Below are positions 23,868 to 31,994 of a stretch of 34,164 nucleotides of DNA, piece by piece. This DNA comes from Spirochaetales bacterium (GTDB lineage Bacteria; Spirochaetota; Spirochaetia; SZUA-6; DRHE01). Made by a program: the position numbers and the translations under genes. How positions within the stretch are numbered: the first letter of the stretch is position 1; every line of letters begins with the position of its first letter. The stretch is taken from the NCBI GenBank assembly GCA_030604195.1, contig JAUVWI010000036.1, forward strand, positions 1 to 34,164. The letters run 5' to 3'. The notes under the pieces were generated by a model. It ran no database searches, was not told where the DNA came from, and saw only the letters and a program-made list of their open reading frames with translations.

Positions 23868-25061
23868 TCACGTAGAAAAATAGTTCAAAGCGCTGCGGAC
23901 ATGCATCTCAACCCCCACGGGCAGTATGGACTCATCTATGTTGAAACGCGGGTTATGATGCGGGTAGTCGGTCTCCTTTTCTCGGTTCCCTGCACCGAGG
24001 AAGCACAGAACGCCTGGTACCCGTTCGGTAAACTCGGAGAAGTCCTCCCCGGCCGTGCTGAAATAGGAAAGCACCTCCCCTTTTTGGCCCAGGACCTCTT
24101 CGGCAGTGTGCCTGGCCAGCTCGGTCATCTGAGGGTCATTGATCACCGCCCGGTTTTCCATGTGTACATCAAACTCGCAACGGGCTCTGTGGGCTGCGCA
24201 TATTCCCTCTACGATCCTCTTGAGCCTTCCCTCCGGGTTCTCTTCGCTCCCTTCCCCGCCCCCGTACAGATAGCGCATCGAGCCTTCCAGGGTCACCTGG
24301 CTGGGAACGATGTTGGACTTGGTACCGCCGGCTATCTTCCCGAACATGATGATCGTAGGCTTCAAGAGGCTTATCTCCCTGGTCTGGACGGTCTGAACGG
24401 CCTGTACAATGGAGGAGGCGATAATGATCGGGTCCACGGTTTGCTCGGGAAAACCGGTGTGCCCTCCCTTTCCCTTGACTAGGATCTTGAACACGTTGAG
24501 AGTGGCTGTCACCGGACCCGCAGCAGTGCCGATCTGCCCGCTGGCCAGAGGCGTCCAGATGTGCAGGGCCATGGCCGCATCCACCCTGGGGTCCTCCAGT
24601 ACCCCTTCCCTGACCATAACCTCCGCCCCCTTGGGCTCCACCACCGTCTCTTCATTGGGCTGAAAGAGCAGCTTGATCTTTCCCCTGATCCGGCTGCGGT
24701 ACTCCAAGAGGATTTTGGCCGCCACCAGGAGCATGGCCGTGTGGGCATCGTGTCCGCAGGCGTGCATTACCCCCTTATTTACCGACCGATAGGGGATATC
24801 GTTTTCCTTCTGGATCGGTAGGGCATCCATATCCGCCCTCATCAGCAGGATCGGGCCGTCCGATTCGCCTTCTAAAAGACCGACCACCCCGGTGTTGGCA
24901 AGACGCTTCACCGGGATGCCCAAGCCCTTCAGGTAATCCTCCACTTTTCCAGCGGTCCTGAACTCCTGAAAGCCCAGCTCGGGGTGGCGGTGAAAGTCCC
25001 TCCTAAGCTCTATTACTTCATCCTTCAACTTGGCGATTCGATTTTTAATATCCATGGCCAA
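23868..25061 (-). CDS. M20D-family amidohydrolase / N-acyl amino acid deacylase
   Basis: This 397-residue metalloenzyme hydrolyses N-acyl or N-acetyl amino acids. Metal and catalytic motifs: LRRDFHRHPELGFQEFRTA, LLMRADMDALPI, MHACGHDAHTAMLL with the Cys and His ligands of the M20D group, FQPNEE, and the C-terminal DYPHHNPRFNID. The TTG at 25061 has GGTGA at better spacing than ATG 25055, so either start is possible. In ectoine loci the ring-opened acetyl-diaminobutyrate is normally deacetylated by DoeB/EutE (a different, AstE-like family). None is present, so this enzyme could fill that role, which is an inference. It begins only a few bases after the truncated aminotransferase stub. Confidence 0.88.
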   Translation of the reverse strand: MAMDIKNRIAKLKDEVIELRRDFHRHPELGFQEFRTAGKVEDYLKGLGIPVKRLANTGVVGLLEGESDGPILLMRADMDALPIQKENDIPYRSVNKGVMHACGHDAHTAMLLVAAKILLEYRSRIRGKIKLLFQPNEETVVEPKGAEVMVREGVLEDPRVDAAMALHIWTPLASGQIGTAAGPVTATLNVFKILVKGKGGHTGFPEQTVDPIIIASSIVQAVQTVQTREISLLKPTIIMFGKIAGGTKSNIVPSQVTLEGSMRYLYGGGEGSEENPEGRLKRIVEGICAAHRARCEFDVHMENRAVINDPQMTELARHTAEEVLGQKGEVLSYFSTAGEDFSEFTERVPGVLCFLGAGNREKETDYPHHNPRFNIDESILPVGVEMHVRSALNYFST

Positions 25062-25067
25062 CAGAAA

Positions 25068-25325
25068 TCACCCCGGCCCCCCCCCGAAACAGTCTATGTA
25101 CACATTAACGTCTACATCCTCGATTGTAGCCCCCTTGGCCCGGCGGATCGCTATGTGCATTCCCTTGGCATAAGTAACAGCCGAGCTCTCGTGACTTGCC
25201 TGATAATCAAGCAGTTCTTTTGATTTGGGACCCGATGGTGTCCCTTTGATGTCTGGAGCATTCGCCATGGAAAGTTTAGCAAGATCGACCTTCCTGATGT
25301 TTACACTGTTCATTCTTCTCCTCAT
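25068..25325 (-). pseudogene. N-terminal stub of a class III aminotransferase (DoeD/GabT-like)
   Basis: 85 codons end MHIAIRRAKGATIEDVDVNV then YIDCFGGG, matching the start of class III PLP aminotransferases (R-A-x-G-a-x-i-x-D-v-D-G-x-x-Y-I-D-f-x-G-G). The usual DVDGN reads DVDVN. The frame then hits TGA within a G-rich stretch and the remaining 350 or so residues, with the PLP lysine, are missing. Class III transaminase DoeD converts diaminobutyrate to aspartate semialdehyde in ectoine breakdown, so this may be the lost third step. The start codon ATG 25325 is kept. Confidence 0.65.
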
Positions 25326-25415
25326 GAAACTAATTTTCTTTCACACACTTCTCAAAGTTCAGACATGGCCAGATTCCATGGGCGTAAGTTTAAGAGGGCC
25401 TGGCAGCCTGCTGAA

Positions 25416-26117
25416 TTACTCTTGACCCTTGGCCTGTGCCGGCAAGGTCCAGCAGCCGTCATGCGGCATTGCTTTGAGTGTAAATTCCGCGGAATCCATG
25501 ATGTGCGAATAAACTGTCTGGTGCGCTATTTCGGGATCTCCCTTCTGAAGTGAAGCCAACAAAGTACGATGCATTTCCGGATAGCTCACATAATCAGTCT
25601 GTTTTGTCACAATCCGAAAAATTCTGGTTTGTAGTCGCATGTCACTTATCATTGACTGCAGGCGCCTGTGTTGGCACCGTTCAACTACTCGCCCGTGGAA
25701 ATCAAAATCGAGATCAATCAGGCGTTCAACATCATTCGAAGCGTCGGCATCCTCCATCTCCTGAATGATCTTCTCTAAGATGCTCAAATCCTCTTCGGTG
25801 AGATAGCGGACAGCAAGCCGCGCAGCAAGCGCCTCTAAAATGGCACGCAGTATGGCAACTTCCCAAAGATCCTGCTTGGTCCAGGATTTGACAAAGACCC
25901 CCTTACGAACGACGCTGTAGGCAAGTCCCTGCCTCTCAAGCTCTGTGAGTGCCTCTCGAATGGGGGCCCGGCTGATGTCTAGTTTTTCAGCGAGATCACT
26001 TTCGATCAGGCGCTCACCTTCTTTAATCTTGCCCGAAAGAATCTCCTTGCTGAGGTAATCGAATGCCTCATTGGCAAGAGTTCTACGGCTTATCAATTCT
26101 TCCTGTTCGTTTGGCAC
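25416..26117 (-). CDS. GntR-family regulator, FadR/FCD subgroup
   Basis: This 233-residue DNA-binding repressor or activator starts at GTG 26117 after AGGAAGGG. The winged helix-turn-helix (about 13-77) contains RLIESDLAEKLDISRAPIRE then ALTELERQGL, the GntR signature. The C-terminal helical FCD effector domain includes DLDFDFHGRVVERCQHRRL and MHRTLLASLQKGDPEIAHQT then VYSHI, with the Asp and His residues that bind metal in this subgroup. A 28-bp perfect palindrome 32 bp upstream overlaps the expected transcription start of its own promoter, so it probably represses itself and the nearby genes. The effector would be an acidic metabolite of the adjoining pathway. Confidence 0.93.
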   Translation of the reverse strand: MPNEQEELISRRTLANEAFDYLSKEILSGKIKEGERLIESDLAEKLDISRAPIREALTELERQGLAYSVVRKGVFVKSWTKQDLWEVAILRAILEALAARLAVRYLTEEDLSILEKIIQEMEDADASNDVERLIDLDFDFHGRVVERCQHRRLQSMISDMRLQTRIFRIVTKQTDYVSYPEMHRTLLASLQKGDPEIAHQTVYSHIMDSAEFTLKAMPHDGCWTLPAQAKGQE

Positions 26118-26148
26118 AAGTCCCTTCCTCTAAAACTTCTCTGTTTTA

Positions 26149-26176
26149 TATGGTCGACTGTATACAGTCGACCATA
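26149..26176. promoter_or_regulatory. Probable GntR operator 1 (28-bp perfect palindrome)
   Basis: Every base of 26149-26176 pairs across the centre 26162.5; the half-site reads TATGGTCGACTGTA. The central GTATAC suits FCD-type GntR proteins, whose sites often have a GTnnAC-like core. It lies between gntR and the second aldolase copy, just downstream of the predicted gntR start of transcription. A near-identical site occurs at 27008-27029. Confidence 0.75.
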
Positions 26177-26184
26177 ATCATATG

Positions 26185-26213
26185 TTTTTACCACAGCTAT
26201 CTTATTTTGTCAA
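26185..26213 (-). promoter_or_regulatory. Probable gntR promoter
   Basis: On the minus strand a perfect TTGACA (26208-26213) is followed after 17 bp by TAAAAA (26185-26190). The start would fall near 26178, so operator 1 begins at about +2, a position at which bound repressor blocks transcription. Confidence 0.55.
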
Positions 26214-26307
26214 TGCTTTTTTTAAAAATACTTATTTTCCGCTAGTATAGTCTGGATAAGGGAAAAAGCATGTATATATAAAAGAGCGGGAAGAAGTTGC
26301 CTACTTT

Positions 26308-26952
26308 ATGAGGCGGTTATATGAGAGGCGCCTGACAACCTGCTCCGGAGGAAATATCAGCTTATTAGTGGAGGGGGATACCACTTTAATTACTCCCTCC
26401 GGCCTGGACAAGGGGCGAATAGACGCGGAGCAGATCGGCATTATATCCTTCTCCGGGGAGAACCTTACCCCTTCATTAAAACCCAGCATCGAAACTGAAA
26501 TGCATATCCGGGTATATCAGAACCGCACGGATATCAAGGCAGTTGTTCATGCACACCCCGTTATATCCTCCAGCTTTGCCGCATCAGAAAAAGAGATAAA
26601 CACTTCACTCATTGCCGAATCAAGAGCTGTAATTGGCAAACCGGTCAGGGCTTCCTACGCTTTCATGGGATCACCTGAACTTGCCACCATTGTTGCCCGG
26701 GCAGCTAACGAGGCCAATACGGTTCTTTTGACCAACCACGGTGTGCTCTCGGTTGGCCAAACATTACTGCAGGCCTTTGACAGGATAGAGGTTCTGGAAG
26801 CAGCCGCGACTATTACCCTGCTCGGCGGCAAACGGGAATTGACTGTCGCCCACCTTTCCGAACTTGAACCCCTGGAAGAGGACAGCCTGGTGATCAATGA
26901 GGAACTGGTCCAGCTTATTACCCAGGCGGTGTTGAATAATCTAAAAGCTTAG
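26308..26952 (+). CDS. Class II aldolase/adducin family protein (copy 2, damaged)
   Basis: A second copy of the gene at 10832-11527, alike in DNA from about 26271 to the stop and in the first bases after it. The original start is lost: where copy 1 has ATG GAA TAT, this copy has ATG TAT ATA TAA, one base short, so the old start runs into a stop. An internal ATG (26308) could give 214 residues lacking the first 13. A 12-bp deletion also removes four residues (ITHL). The TTCSGGNIS, VHAHPV and TNHGVLSVG motifs survive. It may be a pseudogene, or translated from the internal ATG, which lacks a good ribosome binding site. Confidence 0.7.
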   Translation: MRRLYERRLTTCSGGNISLLVEGDTTLITPSGLDKGRIDAEQIGIISFSGENLTPSLKPSIETEMHIRVYQNRTDIKAVVHAHPVISSSFAASEKEINTSLIAESRAVIGKPVRASYAFMGSPELATIVARAANEANTVLLTNHGVLSVGQTLLQAFDRIEVLEAAATITLLGGKRELTVAHLSELEPLEEDSLVINEELVQLITQAVLNNLKA

Positions 26953-26967
26953 AGCCAAAAAAAGTTA

Positions 26968-26996
26968 TTGACAAACAGAATTATTTAAAGTATAAA
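26968..26996 (+). promoter_or_regulatory. Consensus-like sigma-70 promoter
   Basis: A perfect TTGACA (26968-26973) and TATAAA (26991-26996) are exactly 17 bp apart. Transcription would start near 27003, directly before operator 2 (27008-27029). It serves the gene start at 27061 and possibly the PLP enzyme at 27555. Confidence 0.8.
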
Positions 26997-27007
26997 CAAG
27001 AGTTATC

Positions 27008-27029
27008 GGTCGACTGTATACTGTCGACC
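27008..27029. promoter_or_regulatory. Probable GntR operator 2
   Basis: A 22-bp near-palindrome centred on GTATAC, with one symmetry-related mismatched pair (27015/27022). Its GGTCGACTGTATAC half equals that of operator 1. It covers about +5 to +27 of the promoter at 26968-26996, the classic place for repression. Confidence 0.75.
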
Positions 27030-27060
27030 AAATTAGTCAATAATTACTGGAGAAAGCACT

Positions 27061-27481
27061 ATGGCTGTCAACCCCGCAGATTTTATAAACCGGCGCAGCG
27101 ACCGGCGTGGGGGCCAGATATCTGGCAAACCGGAACTCGGAAAAGGTATCGCTAATCGGTGCCGGGCCTATCATCAGGCCCCAGATAATGGCCCTGCAAT
27201 TCGTACTGCCGACGTTGAAGGAGGTGAGTATATTTGATCTATCCGGCGAACGGGCGGAGAAACTTGCCGGGAAATTACGCCCCAGGGAAAGGTTTGTATC
27301 AATGGGCTCTATCATACTAAAGCGAAATCCCGGCCGCGAAAACCCAAAAGAGCGTATTTTTTTCAATCCCGGGGGCATGGGAATTGAGGATGTGGCAGCA
27401 GCACACCGGGTCTATTTGAACGCCCTGAATAAGGGTATCGGTAAAGAGCTCGAATTATGGCACGATCCGCTATGGATATAA
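27061..27481 (+). pseudogene. Ornithine cyclodeaminase/mu-crystallin family gene with deletions (second locus)
   Basis: A good start (ATG 27061 after GGAGA) is retained but leads out of frame. Family sequence begins at 27089, just after an in-frame TAA: TGAATGVGARYLANRNSEKV, then SLIGAG (NAD-binding loop), IMALQFVLPTLKEVSIFDLS, GERAEKLAGKLRP. It then jumps to the family C-terminus ERIFFNPGGMGIEDVAAAHR, then VYLNALNKGIGKEL. About 110 N-terminal residues and a central block are missing. It differs from the EutC-like gene at 17880-18386, so two family members have decayed independently. The intact promoter and operator in front show it was part of the GntR regulon. Confidence 0.65.
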
Positions 27482-27554
27482 TGTCATGCCGGATTTATAG
27501 CCGGCACATTCTAAAATCAACCAAAGACAAAAGCAACAAAAAAGGAGATAGGTC

Positions 27555-28754
27555 ATGAGAAAGCCTTTAAAAATCGTTAAAATGCGTGAAGCCACCCGCT
27601 GTGTGCTGGCAGGAGAGGCGGACTATACAGCTTTTAATTCAATAAATGTGCCGATATTTCAAAACTCAGCCTTCGAATACAACGATATGGAGGAGTGGAT
27701 AGATGTCTCCCTCTATCGAAAGCCCGGTGATATCTACTCACGCACCACCAACCCTACAGTGAGGGCATTTGAAGAGAAGTCCGCCATACTTGAGGGTGCT
27801 GAGGATGCAACTGCATGCAGCTCGGGCATGGCAGCGATCAACAATACCCTGATGTGTCTTCTCAGACCCGGTGATACGGCTGTGGCCATTAAAGATTCTT
27901 ACGGAGCCACCTACCTGCACTTCGCTGAGATCCTGCCCGGCTTCGGCATTAAAACAAAAATCTGTGAAACAACGGACCATGAGGCAATTGAGCGCTCTAT
28001 TAAAGAGGGCTGTAAACTGGTCTATCTTGAGAGCCCGACAAATCCCACTCTTAAAATCGTTGACATTAAGCGAATTGCAGCGGCAGCTAAAAAGGCCGGG
28101 GCCCTGACCGTGGTAGACAATACCTTTGCCACGCCGATAAATCAAAATCCATTGTCTCTGGGCGCAGACCTGGTTATCCACAGCGCCACCAAGTTCCTGG
28201 GCGGCCATAATGATGTGGTTGGCGGCGTAGTCTGCGGCAGTGCCGAGCTGATCTGGAAGATATTCCTCTGGAGGAATCTCTGCGGCGGTTGCCTCGATGC
28301 CAATTCCGCCTACCTGATGATGCGGGGAATGAAGACACTTCACCTGCGGATTAAACAGCAGAATGAATCTGCCATGCATATTGCTGAGTTTCTGCAGGAA
28401 CATCCCAAAGTAACGGAGGTGCTCTATCCGGGGCTCACCGGTCATCCCGGCCACGATATCGCTTCCAGCCAGATGCGCGGTTTTGGGGGAATGCTCAGCT
28501 TTGCAATAAAGGGCGAGTTTGATGCTCTCCATCGCTTCCTGCCACTGCTTAAAATCATACATAAGGCCGCAAACCTGGGCCAGGTAAATAGTATTGCCGG
28601 TCCGCCGGCCACAACCAGCCACGTAGAATGTACACCGGAGGAAAGGGCTGCCGCCGGTATTCCTGAAACCCTTATCCGCCTGTCCGTTGGCGTTGAAGAC
28701 ACACAAGATCTTATAGATGAACTAAAGTCTGCCCTGGACCACTATGACCGCTAG
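27555..28754 (+). CDS. Cys/Met-metabolism PLP enzyme (cystathionine gamma-synthase/lyase family)
   Basis: This 399-residue trans-sulfuration-family enzyme starts at ATG 27555 after AAAGGAGAT. Motifs: YSRTTNPTVRAFEEKSAILE (Y61 and R63 contact the PLP phosphate of the neighbouring subunit), ACSSGMAAI, KDSYGATYLHF with catalytic-type Y116, VYLESPTNP, VDNTFATP, and HSATKFLGGH with the PLP Lys K213. The Cys found after the Tyr in typical methionine gamma-lyases is Ala here, which argues against that activity. Synthase, lyase or another gamma/beta-elimination remains open. It lies 74 bp after the broken cyclodeaminase gene and may share its GntR-controlled promoter. The spacer holds only a weak 6-bp hairpin (27487-27506). 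Confidence 0.9.
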   Translation: MRKPLKIVKMREATRCVLAGEADYTAFNSINVPIFQNSAFEYNDMEEWIDVSLYRKPGDIYSRTTNPTVRAFEEKSAILEGAEDATACSSGMAAINNTLMCLLRPGDTAVAIKDSYGATYLHFAEILPGFGIKTKICETTDHEAIERSIKEGCKLVYLESPTNPTLKIVDIKRIAAAAKKAGALTVVDNTFATPINQNPLSLGADLVIHSATKFLGGHNDVVGGVVCGSAELIWKIFLWRNLCGGCLDANSAYLMMRGMKTLHLRIKQQNESAMHIAEFLQEHPKVTEVLYPGLTGHPGHDIASSQMRGFGGMLSFAIKGEFDALHRFLPLLKIIHKAANLGQVNSIAGPPATTSHVECTPEERAAAGIPETLIRLSVGVEDTQDLIDELKSALDHYDR

Positions 28755-28784
28755 CAATACGGCTGTAAAAGTCAGAGGCCTGTG

Positions 28785-29954
28785 GTGAAGTACAGGTTCG
28801 CCGAACGGGTGCGCCCACTCTGCCAGGAGGGAGCCTATGCTGTACTGGCACGGGCAAAAACTCTGGAAGCTGAAGGACGCGATATTATCCATCTGGAAAT
28901 AGGACAGCCCGATTTTCCTACCCCCCCTTTCATAGCTCATGCCGGGGCCGAGGCTATCAACAAGGGCCGCACCAACTATACATCTCCGGCCGGAACCAGG
29001 GAATTGCGAGCGGCAATAGCAGAAAGCGCCGGCGCTCAGAGGGGAATAACTATCAGTCCCGACCAGGTAATAGTCGGTCCGGGCGCCAAGCCGGCTCTCT
29101 TCTATACGGTAATGGCCCTTGTAGAACCGGGTGATCAGGTAATTATTCCCGATCCGGGCTTCCCCTCGTATGAGGCAATTGTGCGCCTGGCCGGCGGTCT
29201 GCCGGTGCCGGTTAAGCTTGATAAAAACGGACTCTATAACTTCGATCCGGATGATCTTGAAGCCAGCATAAACAGCCGCACCAGGCTGGTAATTCTGAAC
29301 TCTCCCTCTAACCCTACCGGCGGTGTTGCCCCGATTTCTTTATTGGAGAAAATCGCTGAGCTGGTAAAGAGCGTTGACGGCTGGATCATTTCGGATGAGA
29401 TCTACAGTAAGCTGGTTTACGACGGAGATGCCCCCAGTATTGCTGTTATTCCCGGTATGACTGAACGTACCGTCATTGTAGACGGCTTTTCCAAAACCTA
29501 TGCCATGACCGGCTGGCGGCTGGGCTACGGCATTATGCCTGCGGTCCTGGCTGAACGGATGGAGTTGCTCCTTACCCATTCAGTGGGCTGTACCGCAGAA
29601 TTTACGCAGGCTGCCGGCATCTCAGCACTCCTTGGGGACCAGTCTGCAGTCGCTGCCATGCGAGACTCTTTTCGCAAGCGCCGCGACTTAACAGCTGCTG
29701 CATTGAACTCGATTCCCGGAGTTAAATGCGCCCTGCCCCCCGGAGCCTTCTACCTCTTTCCCGATGTCAGCAGTTTCCGCCTCAAATCGCGGAAGATTGC
29801 CGACTATCTGCTCTCTGAGGCCGGGGTGGCATTGCTCGCCGGCTCAGATTTCGGAAAGAGCGGTGAGGGCTTTCTGCGAATATCCTATGCCACCTCCCTG
29901 GAGCATCTGCAAGAGGCAATCGAACGGATGCGCGCAGCCCTTGCCAGGCTCTGA
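28785..29954 (+). CDS. Class I/II PLP-dependent aminotransferase (AspC-like)
   Basis: This fold-type I aminotransferase of about 389 residues starts with two adjacent GTG codons (28782, 28785); AGAGG at 28774-28778 favours 28785. Numbering from GTG 28782: LEIGQPDFPTP, YTSPAGTRELR, SPSNPTGG (N177), ISDEIYSKLVYDG (D205), and the PLP lysine K238 in DGFSKTYAMTGWRLGYG. The carboxylate-binding Arg is in FLRISYATS near the C-terminus. It follows the trans-sulfuration enzyme by 30 bp, so the pair is probably one operon for amino-acid breakdown to a keto acid. The substrate cannot be read from sequence. Confidence 0.92.
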   Translation: MKYRFAERVRPLCQEGAYAVLARAKTLEAEGRDIIHLEIGQPDFPTPPFIAHAGAEAINKGRTNYTSPAGTRELRAAIAESAGAQRGITISPDQVIVGPGAKPALFYTVMALVEPGDQVIIPDPGFPSYEAIVRLAGGLPVPVKLDKNGLYNFDPDDLEASINSRTRLVILNSPSNPTGGVAPISLLEKIAELVKSVDGWIISDEIYSKLVYDGDAPSIAVIPGMTERTVIVDGFSKTYAMTGWRLGYGIMPAVLAERMELLLTHSVGCTAEFTQAAGISALLGDQSAVAAMRDSFRKRRDLTAAALNSIPGVKCALPPGAFYLFPDVSSFRLKSRKIADYLLSEAGVALLAGSDFGKSGEGFLRISYATSLEHLQEAIERMRAALARL

Positions 29955-30037
29955 TACTTTTTCCCAAAAATCTATACCATTCTTATTGGATGATTATTCT
30001 GGTATTATAAAAGAATAAATTGAAAATGGGGGATAAA

Positions 30038-31912
30038 ATGGAAACTAATCAAAAAGTGCTTTTTGTAGATTCAGGAACAGGATTCTATAAACTTAAACGT
30101 TTTGCTATCGGCTCCTTTTTTGGTCCTGTAGACCTGGGCCTCCATCTTGCCGCCCGCCACAATAGTCTAAATATTGGCGCAGGCTTATTGGCGGGCTCTA
30201 TTTTCCCGGGCTCAAATAGACTTGTTTTCACCGGCTTCTCGCCCTGCTGGGGCGGCTTTTACATATCCTCAATGGGAGGGGCAGGACTTGTCTTCGACAA
30301 CCTGGGCATAAATATGCTCACCCTGATCGGCAGAGCATCATCCCCCTCAATTCTTTACCTGAACAGGGTTCACGGCGAAGAGATCGAGGTAAAGATACTT
30401 CCTGTAGATATTCATGATATCTGGAATAGGGGCAGAGGCGGCATCTACTCCTTGATAGACTATACCTTTGAACGCCTTGGCGAGAAATATGAAAATGACC
30501 CGAGAATTTTAGCCGTTGGCGCGGCGGCGGAAGCCACTGATTTCGGCGGGATTGTTTCTGTACCGATAAAAAACGGCAAGGTTACTTTTGTGGACACATG
30601 GGCGGGGCGCGGCGGTTTCGGCACAAAAATGCTGAAGGAGCACGGCATAGCTGCAATTATCTATGGCGGCACATTTATTGATGAAGACTTCCGCAATCGA
30701 AAAGTAGCCGATCAATGGTTTCAGGATAAATATGCAAAAAAACTCGCAGCAAAAGACTTTGAGGCTACAACAAAGTACCGTTTTGACCCCAAATTCGGCA
30801 CAGGCGGTACTTTTGGCGTAAACTATGCCTCAGTCAAAGGCCGCCTTATTGCCTTTAACTACACAAGTTTGTACATGGATGAGGCTGAGCGTTTAAAGAT
30901 ACATGAAGATTTTATTATAAAACATTACCTTAAACAGTTTAACGAAGAAACAATAGCAGCCAAACAGCAGCGGAATTGCGGAGAACCCTGTTCCGCTGTG
31001 TGCAAGAAAATGAATAATGAGTTTAAGAAAGATTATGAGCCCTACCAGGCTATGGGACCCCTCTGTGGAATTTTCGATCAGCGCGCTGCTGAGAAACTCA
31101 ATCATAAAGCGGATATGTATGGTTTTGACACAATCTCGGTGGGGGGTGTGCTCTCCTGGCTGATGGAATGTCTATCTAAGAATCTTCTGAAACCCGGCGA
31201 ATTGGGAGTAAGCAAATTACCCGCGTTCTCTGCAGATGGATTCAGCATTGAATCGGACTCAATGAACAATGCTGAGCTGGGTGTAGAGCTTTTAGATTCG
31301 ATAATTGAAAAGAGAGGATTGCTTGATCTGGATGAAGGCGCCAGAAAGCTCGCCCGCCGTTTAGCAAGGGAAAAGGGAAAGAGTGTTTTAGATTTATTCG
31401 TCTACAATGCTTATGCACGCAAAGGCTGGATGGTTCCTAATCAATACTGGACATCCGGGGTGCTCTCTCCTATGGCTATTATGGGCAAATATTACATGTA
31501 CTATGGAAATGATTTCATGCCCCCCCGCGAGCTGGGCAAGTTGAATGCACAGCGTTTTTGTAAAGAATTGATATTAGACAATACCGGTATCTGCCGTTTC
31601 CACAGAAACTGGGCTGAGGAAATGATTCCGGAGATAATAGAATCTTTATATGGTTTAAAGGACAGGTTCCTTGAAAATACCTCAATAACGGCAAGCAGAA
31701 TTAACAGTCGAAACTCATCAGTGTTTTGGGAATCAGAAAGGTGCATTGATTATATCTATAGTTTCTTAAAGCGAAAACATAGGGTTGAAGGTGACAACAG
31801 CACTGAATTAAAGAAGTGGATAGACTTGTTTAAAAAGGATAAACATGAAGCTGCTCTATCCTTCTGGTATGAAATACACAAGGGTATTCACGAATCCCTT
31901 CGTGAGTTTTAA
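30038..31912 (+). CDS. Aldehyde:ferredoxin oxidoreductase-family tungsten/molybdenum enzyme
   Basis: About 624 residues from ATG 30038 (GGGGGA upstream; TTG 30020 and ATG 30026 are less well placed). The AOR family oxidises aldehydes to acids with ferredoxin, using a W/Mo-bispterin cofactor and one [4Fe-4S] cluster. N-terminal AOR domain: NIGAGLLAGSIFPGSNRLVF, SSMGGAGLVFDNLGI, AGRGGFGTKMLKEHG. Cluster ligands appear as C314-x3-C318-x3-C322 (CGEPCSAVC) with C519 in TGICRFHRN; the first spacing is x3 rather than the x2 of classical AOR, as in some divergent members. Placed between an aminotransferase and a bifurcating acyl-CoA dehydrogenase set, it could oxidise aldehydes from amino-acid breakdown. 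Confidence 0.88.
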   Translation: METNQKVLFVDSGTGFYKLKRFAIGSFFGPVDLGLHLAARHNSLNIGAGLLAGSIFPGSNRLVFTGFSPCWGGFYISSMGGAGLVFDNLGINMLTLIGRASSPSILYLNRVHGEEIEVKILPVDIHDIWNRGRGGIYSLIDYTFERLGEKYENDPRILAVGAAAEATDFGGIVSVPIKNGKVTFVDTWAGRGGFGTKMLKEHGIAAIIYGGTFIDEDFRNRKVADQWFQDKYAKKLAAKDFEATTKYRFDPKFGTGGTFGVNYASVKGRLIAFNYTSLYMDEAERLKIHEDFIIKHYLKQFNEETIAAKQQRNCGEPCSAVCKKMNNEFKKDYEPYQAMGPLCGIFDQRAAEKLNHKADMYGFDTISVGGVLSWLMECLSKNLLKPGELGVSKLPAFSADGFSIESDSMNNAELGVELLDSIIEKRGLLDLDEGARKLARRLAREKGKSVLDLFVYNAYARKGWMVPNQYWTSGVLSPMAIMGKYYMYYGNDFMPPRELGKLNAQRFCKELILDNTGICRFHRNWAEEMIPEIIESLYGLKDRFLENTSITASRINSRNSSVFWESERCIDYIYSFLKRKHRVEGDNSTELKKWIDLFKKDKHEAALSFWYEIHKGIHESLREF

Positions 31913-31915
31913 ACC

Positions 31916-31945
31916 TTGACACTCAAACTATTCATTATCTATTAT
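31916..31945 (+). promoter_or_regulatory. Promoter of the acyl-CoA dehydrogenase-Etf operon
   Basis: A perfect TTGACA (31916-31921) and TATTAT (31940-31945) are separated by 18 bp, directly after the AOR gene stop, in an AT-rich stretch. This suggests the next three genes have their own transcription start. Confidence 0.55.
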
Positions 31946-31994
31946 ATAATCTAAATTTATACAAATAATATAATCTTTAAGCAGGAGGAACCAA

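Noticed and set aside
27487..27506. A hairpin after the broken cyclodeaminase gene as a terminator.
   Set aside because: The stem is only 6 bp with an 8-base loop and no T run follows; read-through to the gene at 27555 is likely.
27738..28706. A 322-codon minus-strand open frame.
   Set aside because: It is antisense to the trans-sulfuration PLP enzyme, whose motifs are complete; the antisense product shows no family features.
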